A stretch of 21,827 bases of DNA, taken from positions 1 through 21,827 of the forward strand of contig JAJBVW010000145.1 in assembly GCA_020866945.1 (NCBI GenBank). The letters run 5' to 3'. The notes under the pieces were generated by a model, which saw nothing but the letters and a program-made list of their open reading frames with translations, did not search any database and was not told the DNA's origin. The stretch is from Oscillospiraceae bacterium. GTDB lineage: Bacteria; Bacillota; Clostridia; Oscillospirales; Oscillospiraceae. The first letter of the stretch is position 1, and the number at the start of each line of letters is the position of its first letter. This document shows, piece after piece, positions 1-7,520 of the stretch. The position numbers and the translations under genes are program-made.

Positions 1-1
1 T

Positions 2-1051
2 ATGCTGGCTGATGTGGAGGATTTCCGCAAGGGCCAGACTGCAGCCGTCGGGAAAGAGGTGAGACAGGCGCTGGCGGAAAACACGCCGCCTAAGAGGGAC
101 GAGGTTCATGTTATCTCCCGGAACGTGCCGCGCATCAGTACTGCCGGGGAGCTTTCCAAGGAGGGCTACGCCCGCCGCCGTTCCAGGGAGAGGCGCATCA
201 GTAATCTGCTGGGCGTTGGCCTTGTGCTGGTGTTTGCGCTGGGAATTTTTGCCTTCGTTTGGAGCTATTGGCTGGGCGACATTTTCAGTGACGCAGAGCG
301 CACGGATGTGCCGAATTTCGTCGGTTCTGTGGCGGATGATATTATCAGCGACGAGGCAATGACCAGCCTGTTTAACTTTACCGTTGTTTACAAGGCGGAT
401 TCTGTCTATGAGGAGGGCATTATCACCGCCCAGAGTCCGACGGCAGGCACCAGCCGTATGATTGTTTCCGAGGGCATCGATGTGCAGCTTACCGTCAGCT
501 CCGGTATTCAGCTTGTGGATGTGCCGGATCTGATAAATCATCCCTATACGGAGGCGCAGGTTCAGCTTCAAACGCTGGGCCTTGAAGTGGAGATTGTTCT
601 GGAGGAATCCAGCTCCATCACGGAAAACTATGTTATCAGCACCGACCCTGTTTCGGGAACATCTGTTGCCAGTGGCAGCACGGTTACGCTGACTGTCAGC
701 GCCGGGCCATCTGTAACCTATGCTACGGTGCCTGACCTGGTGGGTATGACGAAGACGGAGGCACTGCTGGCGCTTCAGCAGGAGGGCCTTGTCTGCACTG
801 AGTCCGACATTACCTATGTAAGCTCCAGTGCGAGCGAGGCGGGGTGCGTTATCTGGCAGAACTACACCAGCGGCACCCAGGTGGTCAGCGGCACTGCTGT
901 ATATATTCAGGTAGGTACTGGCCCCACTGCCACCGCCACGCCTGCGCCCCCGGAGGAGCCGGAAGGTATTACGGAGGAACCGGTGACGGAAACGCAGCCT
1001 GACAACACCTCTGACGCTCCGGAGGCCGTTGGGGACGCCGGTGCGGAGTGA
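2..1051 (+). CDS. prkC: PASTA-domain Ser/Thr protein kinase, C-terminal part (5' end outside window)
   Basis: This is the C-terminal 349 residues of a PrkC/Stk1-type membrane kinase that senses peptidoglycan fragments and phosphorylates envelope and division proteins. The kinase domain would lie upstream and is not visible. Seen here: a basic juxtamembrane linker (about residues 30-67), one membrane helix (about 68-92), then three PASTA repeats outside the cell (about 101-170, 171-237, 238-307), each opening with a VPNF/VPDL-type motif. An acidic, Pro/Thr-rich tail (about 308-349) follows. The frame is open from base 2, so the ATG there is probably internal. It ends 4 bases before the preferred rsgA start, and prkC-rsgA is a common order in Firmicutes, which supports the assignment. 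Identity is firm for the PASTA part; the kinase half is inferred. Confidence 0.9.
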   Translation: MLADVEDFRKGQTAAVGKEVRQALAENTPPKRDEVHVISRNVPRISTAGELSKEGYARRRSRERRISNLLGVGLVLVFALGIFAFVWSYWLGDIFSDAERTDVPNFVGSVADDIISDEAMTSLFNFTVVYKADSVYEEGIITAQSPTAGTSRMIVSEGIDVQLTVSSGIQLVDVPDLINHPYTEAQVQLQTLGLEVEIVLEESSSITENYVISTDPVSGTSVASGSTVTLTVSAGPSVTYATVPDLVGMTKTEALLALQQEGLVCTESDITYVSSSASEAGCVIWQNYTSGTQVVSGTAVYIQVGTGPTATATPAPPEEPEGITEEPVTETQPDNTSDAPEAVGDAGAE

Positions 1052-1055
1052 GCAG

Positions 1056-1985
1056 TTGAACAGAGAGGGAACCATCATCAGAGCTGTCAGCGGGTTTTAT
1101 TACGTCCGCTGTGAGGATGCAGTTCTGGAATGTCGGGCCAAGGGACGCTTCCGAAAGGAAGGAATCACACCCTTGGTTGGCGACCGCGTTCTTGTGGAGG
1201 ACGGCGGGAACGGCACTGGCACTGTGAGCGAGGTATTGCCCAGAAAAAATGCATTTTCCCGTCCGGCAGTGGCAAACGTGGACTATCTTGTCATGCTCCT
1301 CTCTGCCGCCCTGCCGGTGACAGACCCTTTTCTGGCTGACAGAGTAACGGTGCGGTGTGAAAAGAATCACTGCGGCGTGATGCTGGTCATCAACAAATGT
1401 GACCTGGAACCGGGAAATGATCTGTATGAGATATACATGAACACGGGCTATCCGCTGTTCCGTGTCAGCGCCGCCACCGGCGAGGGTATAGAAGCATTGA
1501 AGGCTGCCCTGGGCGGTAAAATATGCTGCTTTACCGGTAACTCCGGCGTTGGAAAAAGCAGCCTTATAAATACCATTGCCCCTGATTTTCATATTCCTAC
1601 CGGGGCTGTCAGCGAAAAGCTGGGTCGTGGCCGCCATACCACGCGCCATGTGGAGCTGTTTGATCTTGGCGGCGGGACGCTGCTGTGTGATACTCCGGGC
1701 TTTGCGTCCTTTGGAGACGAGACAGAGGAACCTATTACCACAGAGGAACTGCCCCTGCTGTTTCCGGAATTTAATATGCTGCAAGGCTCCTGTCGTTTTG
1801 ACGACTGCACACACCGGGCAGAGCCAGGGTGCGCCGTTCGCGAGGCAGTGGAGGCAGGACAAATCCATCGAAGCCGGTACAGCTCCTATCTGCGGCTTTA
1901 TGAAGAATCCGCCCGTATTAAGCCCTGGGAGCTGGAAAGCAAGAGAAGCGCTCATAAAGGAACAAAAAATGTCTCCCATCCATAG
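1056..1985 (+). CDS. rsgA: Ribosome small subunit-dependent GTPase A (RsgA/YloQ)
   Basis: Circularly permuted GTPase that acts late in 30S subunit maturation. Numbering from the preferred start gives an N-terminal OB-fold, then G4 NKCD (113-116), the P-loop GNSGVGKS (161-168) and G3 DTPGF (212-216). This G4-G1-G3 order is diagnostic. A C-terminal zinc-binding knuckle follows, with Cys246, Cys251, His253 and Cys259. Start choice: TTG at 1056 lies 7 bases after GGAG and gives the usual short N-terminus ending in SGFYYV. TTG 1029 and GTG 1041 are alternatives that would overlap prkC. The length of 309 residues is normal. The stop is TAG and lies inside a strong hairpin (1971-2004); another in-frame stop follows 11 codons later. 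All catalytic motifs look intact. Confidence 0.95.
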   Translation: MNREGTIIRAVSGFYYVRCEDAVLECRAKGRFRKEGITPLVGDRVLVEDGGNGTGTVSEVLPRKNAFSRPAVANVDYLVMLLSAALPVTDPFLADRVTVRCEKNHCGVMLVINKCDLEPGNDLYEIYMNTGYPLFRVSAATGEGIEALKAALGGKICCFTGNSGVGKSSLINTIAPDFHIPTGAVSEKLGRGRHTTRHVELFDLGGGTLLCDTPGFASFGDETEEPITTEELPLLFPEFNMLQGSCRFDDCTHRAEPGCAVREAVEAGQIHRSRYSSYLRLYEESARIKPWELESKRSAHKGTKNVSHP

Positions 1986-2010
1986 GATAGAAAGGATGGG
2001 AGGCGTTTTT
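1971..2010 (+). terminator. Intrinsic terminator-like hairpin overlapping rsgA stop and the next ribosome site
   Basis: Arms 1973-1981 (CTCCCATCC) and 1994-2002 (GGATGGGAG) pair perfectly, can extend to 11 bp with G1971-C2004 and T1972-G2003, and enclose a 12-base loop. Five T residues follow (2006-2010) and an A-run precedes, which is the classic terminator form. The right arm is also the only Shine-Dalgarno sequence for the ATG at 2011, so the structure could act as an attenuator or as a translational switch. Function is inferred from shape only. Confidence 0.65.
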
Positions 2011-2163
2011 ATGCGTAAAAAAGGACGGGGCTGCTTGTGGGGCTGGGTGGCGGTGATTGCGGGAGCGCTTATTGTGCTGGCTCTTATCCTTCCGGTCTGG
2101 TTCTGGTGGCTGGTGTGCGCGGCGCTGCTGATATTCGGCGGCATATGGCTTTTGAAATCTTAA
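2011..2163 (+). CDS. Small hydrophobic two-helix membrane protein, 50 residues
   Basis: The ATG at 2011 follows GGGAGG by 7 bases. The product has a basic start (MRKKGRG), two predicted membrane helices (about residues 10-28 and 29-47) rich in Trp, Leu, Ala and Ile, and ends in LLKS. The charge pattern suggests the N-terminus stays in the cytoplasm. I cannot name a family or function. It sits 25 bases after rsgA, and its ribosome site is inside the preceding hairpin, so its expression may depend on read-through of, or melting of, that structure. The charged-then-hydrophobic composition and good ribosome site argue for a real gene. It is short enough that chance cannot be excluded. Confidence 0.6.
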   Translation: MRKKGRGCLWGWVAVIAGALIVLALILPVWFWWLVCAALLIFGGIWLLKS

Positions 2164-2177
2164 GGAAGCTTGGATTA

Positions 2178-2206
2178 TCATATTTGTCCCAGCCTGCGCA
2201 TACCCT
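2178..2206 (+). promoter_or_regulatory. Sigma-E-type sporulation promoter for the SipL-like gene
   Basis: TCATATT at 2178-2184 and CATACCCT at 2199-2206 are separated by exactly 14 bases. The known sigma-E consensus is KMATATT, 14-15 bases, CATACAHT. The -35 element is a full match and the -10 element differs at one position. Predicted transcription start is near 2212-2214, leaving a short leader that contains AAGGAG (2224-2229). Mother-cell expression would fit the SPOCS-LysM product. Confidence 0.75.
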
Positions 2207-2239
2207 TGCATAGAACGTAATGCAAGGAGCGATAAAATC

Positions 2240-3736
2240 ATGGATACAGCCTTAAAGAAGGATATATATGAGAATTTAGCCCTGGTCTGGCGGGGAGCAG
2301 CCAGCCGGGAATTTTCGGCGGAGTGTGTTGTACCCGACACTATGCCGGACGTCGGCTCCATTGTGGACGCGGAGGGCGTGCTGACCCTACGGAGCAAAGA
2401 CACGGAGGCGGGGAGCGTTCTGCTTGCCGCCTCTATCAGCGTGTCCGTGCTGTATATGCCGGACGGCGGTGGAACGATGCAAAGTCTGCCTGTCACCGTG
2501 CCGGTGGAGCTTCGCATGGAGGCTCCTGCGGTGGATACAGACTGCCGCACGGTGGCCCAGCTGCGGATTCGCGCCCTGGACGCAAGGATGGCAAACTCCC
2601 GGAAAATTTCTGTCCGGGCGGATGTTTCGGCGGAGGGGCGGAGCTATCAGAAGCGCAGCCTGGAGATTGCAGTAGGCATGGAAGAGGAATCAGCTTCTGC
2701 GCAGATTCTGACCAGTACGGCACCGATGACCGTGGTATCTGATGTGCGGGAAAAGACCTTTGTTGCCACAGATGAATATCAGCTTCCCTCGGGCGGAGCC
2801 GCCGCCATTTTGAGTCAGCGGGTGGAAACCGCGGTGGAGGAGGTCAAGTATGTCAGCGGAAAGGCGGTTTTTCGGGGACGTGTGTGGGCAGATCTCATTC
2901 TCTCTGGCAGGGATGAGGGGCAGGTGTTTGCCGGGCGGTATGAGACTGCGTTTTCTCAAATCATGGAAGTGGACGGCGAGGATGAAGCGTCGCCGGAAAT
3001 TACCCTTATGCTGACGGGAGCTTATTTTGACCTGCCGGAGCAAGGCGCGGAAAACGGTCGCATCACTGCAGAGCTTCACCTTGCCGCCCAATGCGTCTGT
3101 CGCCAGTCCAAGGAAATAACTTATATGGCGGATATATACAGCAATCGCACCATGCTGACGGGCCAGGCTGAGCCGATGGAGCTTGTCATCGGCGTGCGCT
3201 CCATATCCATGCGACAGACTGTGACGGGCAGCGCAGAGCCTGCCGGTGCCGTTGGGGAGGTGCTGGCGCTGGCTGCCAGGGTGGGCAGCATTTCCATTGA
3301 GGAGAACACGGTCAAGACCGCCGTCAGTATCCGGTTGATATGCCGCCAGCAGGATGGGCAGTCTTCTATTTCACGGAGCCGCCTGTCGGCGGAATTTACC
3401 ACAGACCTTCCTGCGGGAACAGAGCTTACCGGCGTCACGGTGACAGTGTCTGATGTGTACTATGCACCCTCCGGCGCGGGACTTGACGTGCGTGCCACGC
3501 TGCAAATGGATGCGCTCGCTGTATCGCGGCAGACGATCACCTGCATTACCCAGGTCACAGAGGACGCGGAAGCGTGGGCGGCCGCGCCTCCGGCAGCGTC
3601 TGTCACATTGGTTCGGGTGGAGCCGAACGCGGATATGTGGGCCTTGGCGCGAAAATATCACTCCACTATGGAGGCTATAGAAAAGGCTAATGAAGGGAGG
3701 GAACAGGGACTGCTGCTGATACCAAAATGCCGATAA
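2240..3736 (+). CDS. sipL: SPOCS (DUF3794) and LysM protein, SipL-like spore morphogenesis factor
   Basis: 498 residues. Three repeated beta-rich SPOCS/DUF3794-like segments (roughly residues 5-160, 170-310 and 325-450) precede a short C-terminal LysM (about 455-498, with DMWALARKYH). This layout and length match SipL of Clostridioides difficile, which binds the SpoIVA coat scaffold through LysM and anchors the coat to the forespore surface in the mother cell. No signal peptide or membrane helix is seen, consistent with a cytosolic mother-cell protein. ATG 2240 follows AAGGAG by 10 bases. A sigma-E-type promoter lies directly upstream. The domain call is strong. The SipL name rests on architecture plus promoter, and other SPOCS-LysM paralogues exist, so orthology is probable rather than proven. 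Confidence 0.8.
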   Translation: MDTALKKDIYENLALVWRGAASREFSAECVVPDTMPDVGSIVDAEGVLTLRSKDTEAGSVLLAASISVSVLYMPDGGGTMQSLPVTVPVELRMEAPAVDTDCRTVAQLRIRALDARMANSRKISVRADVSAEGRSYQKRSLEIAVGMEEESASAQILTSTAPMTVVSDVREKTFVATDEYQLPSGGAAAILSQRVETAVEEVKYVSGKAVFRGRVWADLILSGRDEGQVFAGRYETAFSQIMEVDGEDEASPEITLMLTGAYFDLPEQGAENGRITAELHLAAQCVCRQSKEITYMADIYSNRTMLTGQAEPMELVIGVRSISMRQTVTGSAEPAGAVGEVLALAARVGSISIEENTVKTAVSIRLICRQQDGQSSISRSRLSAEFTTDLPAGTELTGVTVTVSDVYYAPSGAGLDVRATLQMDALAVSRQTITCITQVTEDAEAWAAAPPAASVTLVRVEPNADMWALARKYHSTMEAIEKANEGREQGLLLIPKCR

Positions 3737-3745
3737 TAAAAGGTG

Positions 3746-3774
3746 TTGATATTGGCGTTTTTTTATGTTACAAT
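3746..3774 (+). promoter_or_regulatory. Sigma-A promoter of yebC, extended -10
   Basis: TTGATA (3746-3751), a 17-base spacer, and TACAAT (3769-3774) preceded by TG at 3766-3767, forming an extended -10. It lies 36 bases upstream of the yebC ATG and only 10 bases after the SipL-like stop. No clear terminator separates the two genes. Confidence 0.8.
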
Positions 3775-3809
3775 AACCTGTAAAGCAAACATACAGGGGG
3801 ATATATAGA

Positions 3810-4550
3810 ATGTCGGGACATTCCAAATGGCATAACATACAAAAAACCAAGGGCGCGGCGGACGCCAAAAGAGCACAGACCTTCACCAAGATCGCGCGTG
3901 AGATGATCGTTGCGGTCAAGGAGGGCGGCAGCGGCGACCCGAAAAACAATATGCGTTTGGCCGCCGTCATCACTAAGGCGAAGGCCGCCAATATGCCAAA
4001 CGACAATATCAAACGTACCATAGAAAAAGCACTGGGCAGCGGCGACACTTCCAGCTTTGAGAGTGTCACCTATGAAGGCTATGGGCCGAGCGGCGTGGCT
4101 GTTATTGTGGAAGCCATGACCGATAACCGCAACAGAACGGCCAGCGAGGTACGTCATTGCTTCGATAAATATAACGGAAACCTTGGCGCGACCAACTGCG
4201 TGAGCTGGTCTTTTGACCGCAAGGGCGTTATCGTCGTTGACAACGAGGACGGCGATTTGCAGGAGGACGATGTTCTGATGGACGCCATGGAGGCCGGGGC
4301 GGCTGATATGGAGACGGAAGAAGGCGTGTTCACCATCTATACCTCCCCAGAGGATGTGACTGCGGTGGCGGACTATATGACCGAACACGGCTATAAGCTG
4401 GTTTCCGCACAGGAGGAAATGGTTCCCCAGAGCTATGTGAACCTGACCGAAGAAGGGGACAGGAAGAATATGCAGAAGATGCTGGACGTGTTCGAGGATA
4501 ACGACGACGTTCAGAACGTCTGGCATAACTGGGGCAACATGGACGAATAA
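3810..4550 (+). CDS. yebC: YebC/PmpR-family protein
   Basis: 246 residues, full family length. The N-terminal signature MSGHSKWHNIQ and the segment with NMPNDNIKR (about residues 62-70) are characteristic, followed by the GYGPSGVA motif (about 90-97) and the acidic C-terminal domain. Family members bind DNA and are annotated as transcriptional regulators; some have been linked to relief of ribosome stalling on proline stretches, so the exact role here is open. ATG 3810 follows CAGGGGG by about 10 bases. It has its own sigma-A promoter and is followed within a few bases by the RNase P RNA gene on the same strand. No lesion is seen. Confidence 0.96.
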   Translation: MSGHSKWHNIQKTKGAADAKRAQTFTKIAREMIVAVKEGGSGDPKNNMRLAAVITKAKAANMPNDNIKRTIEKALGSGDTSSFESVTYEGYGPSGVAVIVEAMTDNRNRTASEVRHCFDKYNGNLGATNCVSWSFDRKGVIVVDNEDGDLQEDDVLMDAMEAGAADMETEEGVFTIYTSPEDVTAVADYMTEHGYKLVSAQEEMVPQSYVNLTEEGDRKNMQKMLDVFEDNDDVQNVWHNWGNMDE

Positions 4551-4555
4551 TTGCT

Positions 4556-4910
4556 GATGACCGAGTTTTCTGAATGGCCGCAGGCATAAGCCGAAAGGCT
4601 GTGCGTGAGGAAAGTCCGGGCTCCACAGGGCAAGGATAACGGGTAACGCCCGCCGATGGCGACATCAGGACGAGTGCAACAGAAATAGACCGCCGCTGCT
4701 TGCAGCGGTAAGGGTGGAAAGGCGGTGTAAGAGACCACCTGGCGGATTGGCGACAGTTCGCTGCTGTAAACTCTATTCGGAGCAACACCGTGGAGGGGAA
4801 CATAGACCGGCCCGGTCTCCCCGAGGAGGTGGCTGGAGCGGTATGGCAACGTATCGCCTAGATAGATGGCCATTTTTAACAGAATCCGGCTTATAGGAAA
4901 ACTCGTCACC
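4556..4910 (+). ncRNA. rnpB: RNase P RNA (M1-type ribozyme)
   Basis: Catalytic RNA that removes 5' leaders from tRNA precursors. The conserved core GAGGAAAGTCCGGG is at 4607-4620, and the matching 3' core AGAATCCGGCTTATAG is at 4881-4896. The P1 helix closes the molecule: about 4558-4569 (TGACCGAGTTTTC region) pairs with 4897-4908 (GAAAACTCGTCA), with one bulged C. The 355-base span and stem pattern suggest bacterial type A, though I did not fold the whole molecule. Exact ends are uncertain by a few bases. It may be cotranscribed from the yebC promoter, since no separate promoter was identified. Confidence 0.95.
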
Positions 4911-4923
4911 TTATAAAACAAGG

Positions 4924-4980
4924 GGCTGTATCAAAACATCGCAGTTTGCAGTTTGCAGTTTTGATGCAGCCTTCCTTATT
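4924..4980 (+). terminator. Terminator downstream of rnpB
   Basis: GGCTGTATCAAAAC (4924-4937) pairs with GTTTTGATGCAGCC (4958-4971) over 14 bp with one G-U pair. The tail that follows is T-rich (TTCCTTATT). The 20-base loop and start of the right arm contain three tandem GCAGTTT units (4941-4961). Confidence 0.7.
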
Positions 4981-5054
4981 ATACAAGCGGAACTGGTCTT
5001 TTGTCCATCGAACCAAACCGTGTACGCCGGGTTGAGATTGTCGTTTTTCGTTTC

Positions 5055-5083
5055 TTGTTTCGCCGTATAACTGGTAGTATAAT
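5055..5083 (+). promoter_or_regulatory. Sigma-A promoter of the murD-peptidase operon
   Basis: TTGTTT (5055-5060), a 17-base spacer, and a perfect TATAAT (5078-5083). Predicted start of transcription is near 5090. The ATG at 5082 overlaps the -10 box and would not be in the message. The stretch 4981-5054 upstream shows no gene or structure that I can support. Confidence 0.75.
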
Positions 5084-5147
5084 GGAAAAACGGCAGCCGT
5101 GACCCTTCCCCTTAAAACCCTATTTTACATCGCTGTGTGGAAAATCC

Positions 5148-6491
5148 GTGGCGGTGGTGGGGGCGGGGCTTTCCAACCGGCCCTTGATACCGCTTTTGAC
5201 CCAGGCAGGGGCGGATGTGACGGTTTATGACCAATACAGCCCGGAGGCTTTAGGTGATTTCTACATAAAATGCACCGAAGAAGGGATAAAATTCCACTTG
5301 GGAGAGGATTATCTGGATGACCTGGCCGGAGATATTATCTTCCGCACCCCTGGCGTTTTGCCAACGGAACCCGCCCTTGTGCGGGCGGTGGCGGAAGGCG
5401 CTGTTCTGACCAGTGAGATGGAGCTGTTTTTGTCTCTGTGTCCCTGCCGGGTGCTGGCAGTGACCGGATCGGCGGGCAAGACCACCACCTCGTCCATCCT
5501 GGCCGCGCTGCTGAAAAATGCAGGGTATAAGGTGTGGTTGGGCGGAAATATTGGCCATCCCTTGCTTGCGGAGACAGATGGGATAACCCCGGATGATGTG
5601 GCGGTATTGGAACTAAGCTCCTTTCAACTGCACAGCATGACCTGTGCCCCGGATGTGGCAGTTATTACGAATCTGTCACCCAATCACCTGGATAAGCACG
5701 GGACGATGGAGGACTACATATCCGCCAAAAAGCAGATATTCCGACACCAGACGTCCAAGGGAAAGCTCATTTTGAACCGCGATGACACCCTGACTGCCGC
5801 CTTTGCACGGGAGGCTCTCTGCCCTGTGCGCTGGTTCAGCCGCCGGGAAACGCCGGAGAGCGGCGTGTTTTTACGCGAGGACGGCATGATATGCCTGCAA
5901 AAAGACGGAGAAACAGTACCGATTGTTTCTGCCGCGGCGCTGAAAATTCCAGGGAATCATAACATAGATAATATGATGGCCGCGTTTGCGGCGGCGTGTG
6001 ATATGGTTCCTTTGGAGGTCATGGGGCAGACGGCCAGAACCTTTTCCGGCGTACCGCACAGGCTGGAGACCGTTGGCATTTACCACGGGGTAACGTTTAT
6101 AAACGATTCTATCGCGACTAGCCCAGATCGCACTATGGCGGGGCTGGATTGCTTCCAGGAAAAGGTTATCCTGATTGCCGGTGGCAAGGACAAGGGGCTG
6201 CCCTTTGGTGAACTGGGCGAAGCTGTTTGTGCTCATGTAAAGAGTCTGTATCTCACAGGCTGGACAGCGGAGAAAATAAAAACTGCGGTGGAAAATGCAC
6301 CGAGCTACGCCCCAGGCAGCCCAGAAATCCATGTTATTGAGGATTTCTCTGAGACAGTACGGGCGGCGGCGCAGGAGGCGTCTCCCGGGGACACTGTGCT
6401 GTTGTCTCCGGCCTGCACATCCTTTGACCACTTTAAAAATTTTGAGGAGCGCGGCAATGCGTTCCGGCAAATCATCATGGAAATGGAGTGA
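5148..6491 (+). CDS. murD: UDP-N-acetylmuramoylalanine--D-glutamate ligase (MurD)
   Basis: Cytosolic ATP-dependent ligase adding D-Glu to UDP-MurNAc-L-Ala in peptidoglycan synthesis. From GTG 5148: an N-terminal Rossmann-type domain (VAVVGAGLSNRPL), P-loop GSAGKTTT (about 106-113), the Mur motif NLSPNHLDKHG (about 179-189), HRLE (about 305-308), NDSIATSP (about 318-325) and the C-terminal SPACTSFDHFKNFEERG. Length is 447 residues. Family-like sequence continues upstream in frame (YFTSLCGKS, from 5121) to a TGA at 5100, with no ATG, GTG or TTG in between. The start is therefore unclear: CTG 5133, GTG 5148, or a damaged start codon. No good Shine-Dalgarno is visible. The P-loop has Ala where Asp or Asn is usual. 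First gene of an operon with two peptidases. Confidence 0.9.
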   Translation: MAVVGAGLSNRPLIPLLTQAGADVTVYDQYSPEALGDFYIKCTEEGIKFHLGEDYLDDLAGDIIFRTPGVLPTEPALVRAVAEGAVLTSEMELFLSLCPCRVLAVTGSAGKTTTSSILAALLKNAGYKVWLGGNIGHPLLAETDGITPDDVAVLELSSFQLHSMTCAPDVAVITNLSPNHLDKHGTMEDYISAKKQIFRHQTSKGKLILNRDDTLTAAFAREALCPVRWFSRRETPESGVFLREDGMICLQKDGETVPIVSAAALKIPGNHNIDNMMAAFAAACDMVPLEVMGQTARTFSGVPHRLETVGIYHGVTFINDSIATSPDRTMAGLDCFQEKVILIAGGKDKGLPFGELGEAVCAHVKSLYLTGWTAEKIKTAVENAPSYAPGSPEIHVIEDFSETVRAAAQEASPGDTVLLSPACTSFDHFKNFEERGNAFRQIIMEME

Positions 6492-6500
6492 CGCAATTCT

Positions 6501-7520
6501 ATGGATCTGATAGAACTGACAAAGCAACTGTGCAGCCTTCCTGGTCCCTCCGGCTTTGAGGAGGCGGTGTTTGACTGGACTGCGGAATATTTGCGACCCA
6601 TCGCCGACGAGATACATACAGATTCCTTGGGTAATCTTCTGGCTATCAAGCGCTGCGGCCAGCCGGATGCAAAGCTTGTTATGCTGGACGCACATCTTGA
6701 CGAGATAGGCTTTATCGTCACTGGCGCACAGGATGGCTTTCTGACTTTCGATATGCTGGGTGGGGTTGACCACCGTATGCTCCCGGCGCGGGAGGTGCGG
6801 GTGCTCTCTGACCCGTCCCTTTTTGGGGTGATTGATACCATGCCGCCTCATCTGCTTGAAGCGGATGAGGCAGGAAAAACCATCCCGGCGGACAAGCTGT
6901 TCATCGACGTGGGCCTGACCCAGGAGGAGGCATTGAAAGCCGCCCCGCCGGGGACGCCTATAGTATATGCCAGCGGCTGCGATGAGCTTTGCGCCGGTCA
7001 GCTTTGTGGCAAGGCGCTGGATGACCGAGCCTGTGCCGCCATTATCATCAAGGCTTTTGAGACTTTGGCGAATAAGCCGCTGAACGTAGATCTGGGCTGC
7101 CAGCTCAGCACCCAGGAGGAGGTAGGCCGCCGCGGAGCCGCTGTAGGGGCTTGGAACGCCGCCCCGGACATTGCCCTGGTGGTAGACGTCACCCACGCTA
7201 AAACGCCGGACGGCAAGGAGGCTCTCACAGAGGGCCGGAAGGGCGCGGCCATCGGCGTTGGGCCAAATCTGAATCGAGCCGTTACCCGCGATCTGTTCCG
7301 CATTGCGGAGGAGCATGGTATTACCCATCAGACAGAGCCGCTGCCAGGTGACAGCGGCACAAATGCCGCAGCCATCCAAATCTCCCGTCAGGGAGTTGCT
7401 ACGGGCCTTGTATCTCTGCCGCTGAAATATATGCACACGCCGGTTGAGACCGTATGGACCGAGGACATGACCGCAATCGAGGAGCTTCTGATAGCTTATG
7501 TGGAAGAGGTGGAGGTGTGA
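6501..7520 (+). CDS. M42-family metallopeptidase (glutamyl/deblocking aminopeptidase type), copy 1
   Basis: 339 residues. M42 enzymes form large cytosolic tetrahedral aminopeptidase assemblies that trim peptides using two metal ions. Expected metal and catalytic residues are all present: His65 and Asp67 in DAHLDEIG, Asp174/Asp175 in KALDDR, Glu206/Glu207 in TQEEVGRRG, Asp229 in VVDVTH, and His312 in YMHTPVET. The start at ATG 6501 is 9 bases after murD and follows GGAG in the murD stop region. It overlaps the next M42 gene by one base, so the two copies are translationally coupled and may form mixed particles. Cellulase annotations sometimes given to this family are not supported. Confidence 0.93.
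   Translation: MDLIELTKQLCSLPGPSGFEEAVFDWTAEYLRPIADEIHTDSLGNLLAIKRCGQPDAKLVMLDAHLDEIGFIVTGAQDGFLTFDMLGGVDHRMLPAREVRVLSDPSLFGVIDTMPPHLLEADEAGKTIPADKLFIDVGLTQEEALKAAPPGTPIVYASGCDELCAGQLCGKALDDRACAAIIIKAFETLANKPLNVDLGCQLSTQEEVGRRGAAVGAWNAAPDIALVVDVTHAKTPDGKEALTEGRKGAAIGVGPNLNRAVTRDLFRIAEEHGITHQTEPLPGDSGTNAAAIQISRQGVATGLVSLPLKYMHTPVETVWTEDMTAIEELLIAYVEEVEV

Noticed and set aside
2204..2227. Perfect 8-bp inverted repeat (CCTTGCAT / ATGCAAGG) that would mask the SipL-like gene's ribosome site
   Set aside because: The left arm overlaps the end of the -10 box and lies before the predicted transcription start, so the hairpin would not form in the sigma-E message.
4941..4961. Tandem heptamers as CRISPR or iterons
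   Set aside because: There are only three 7-base units with no spacers, and they lie in a terminator loop.
5082..5102. ATG at 5082 in frame with murD
   Set aside because: It is inside the TATAAT box and is followed by TGA after six codons, so it is neither transcribed nor usable as the start.
5871..7436. Long minus-strand open frame opposite murD and the first M42 gene
   Set aside because: Composition-driven shadow of well-supported genes; no family signature and no ribosome site.
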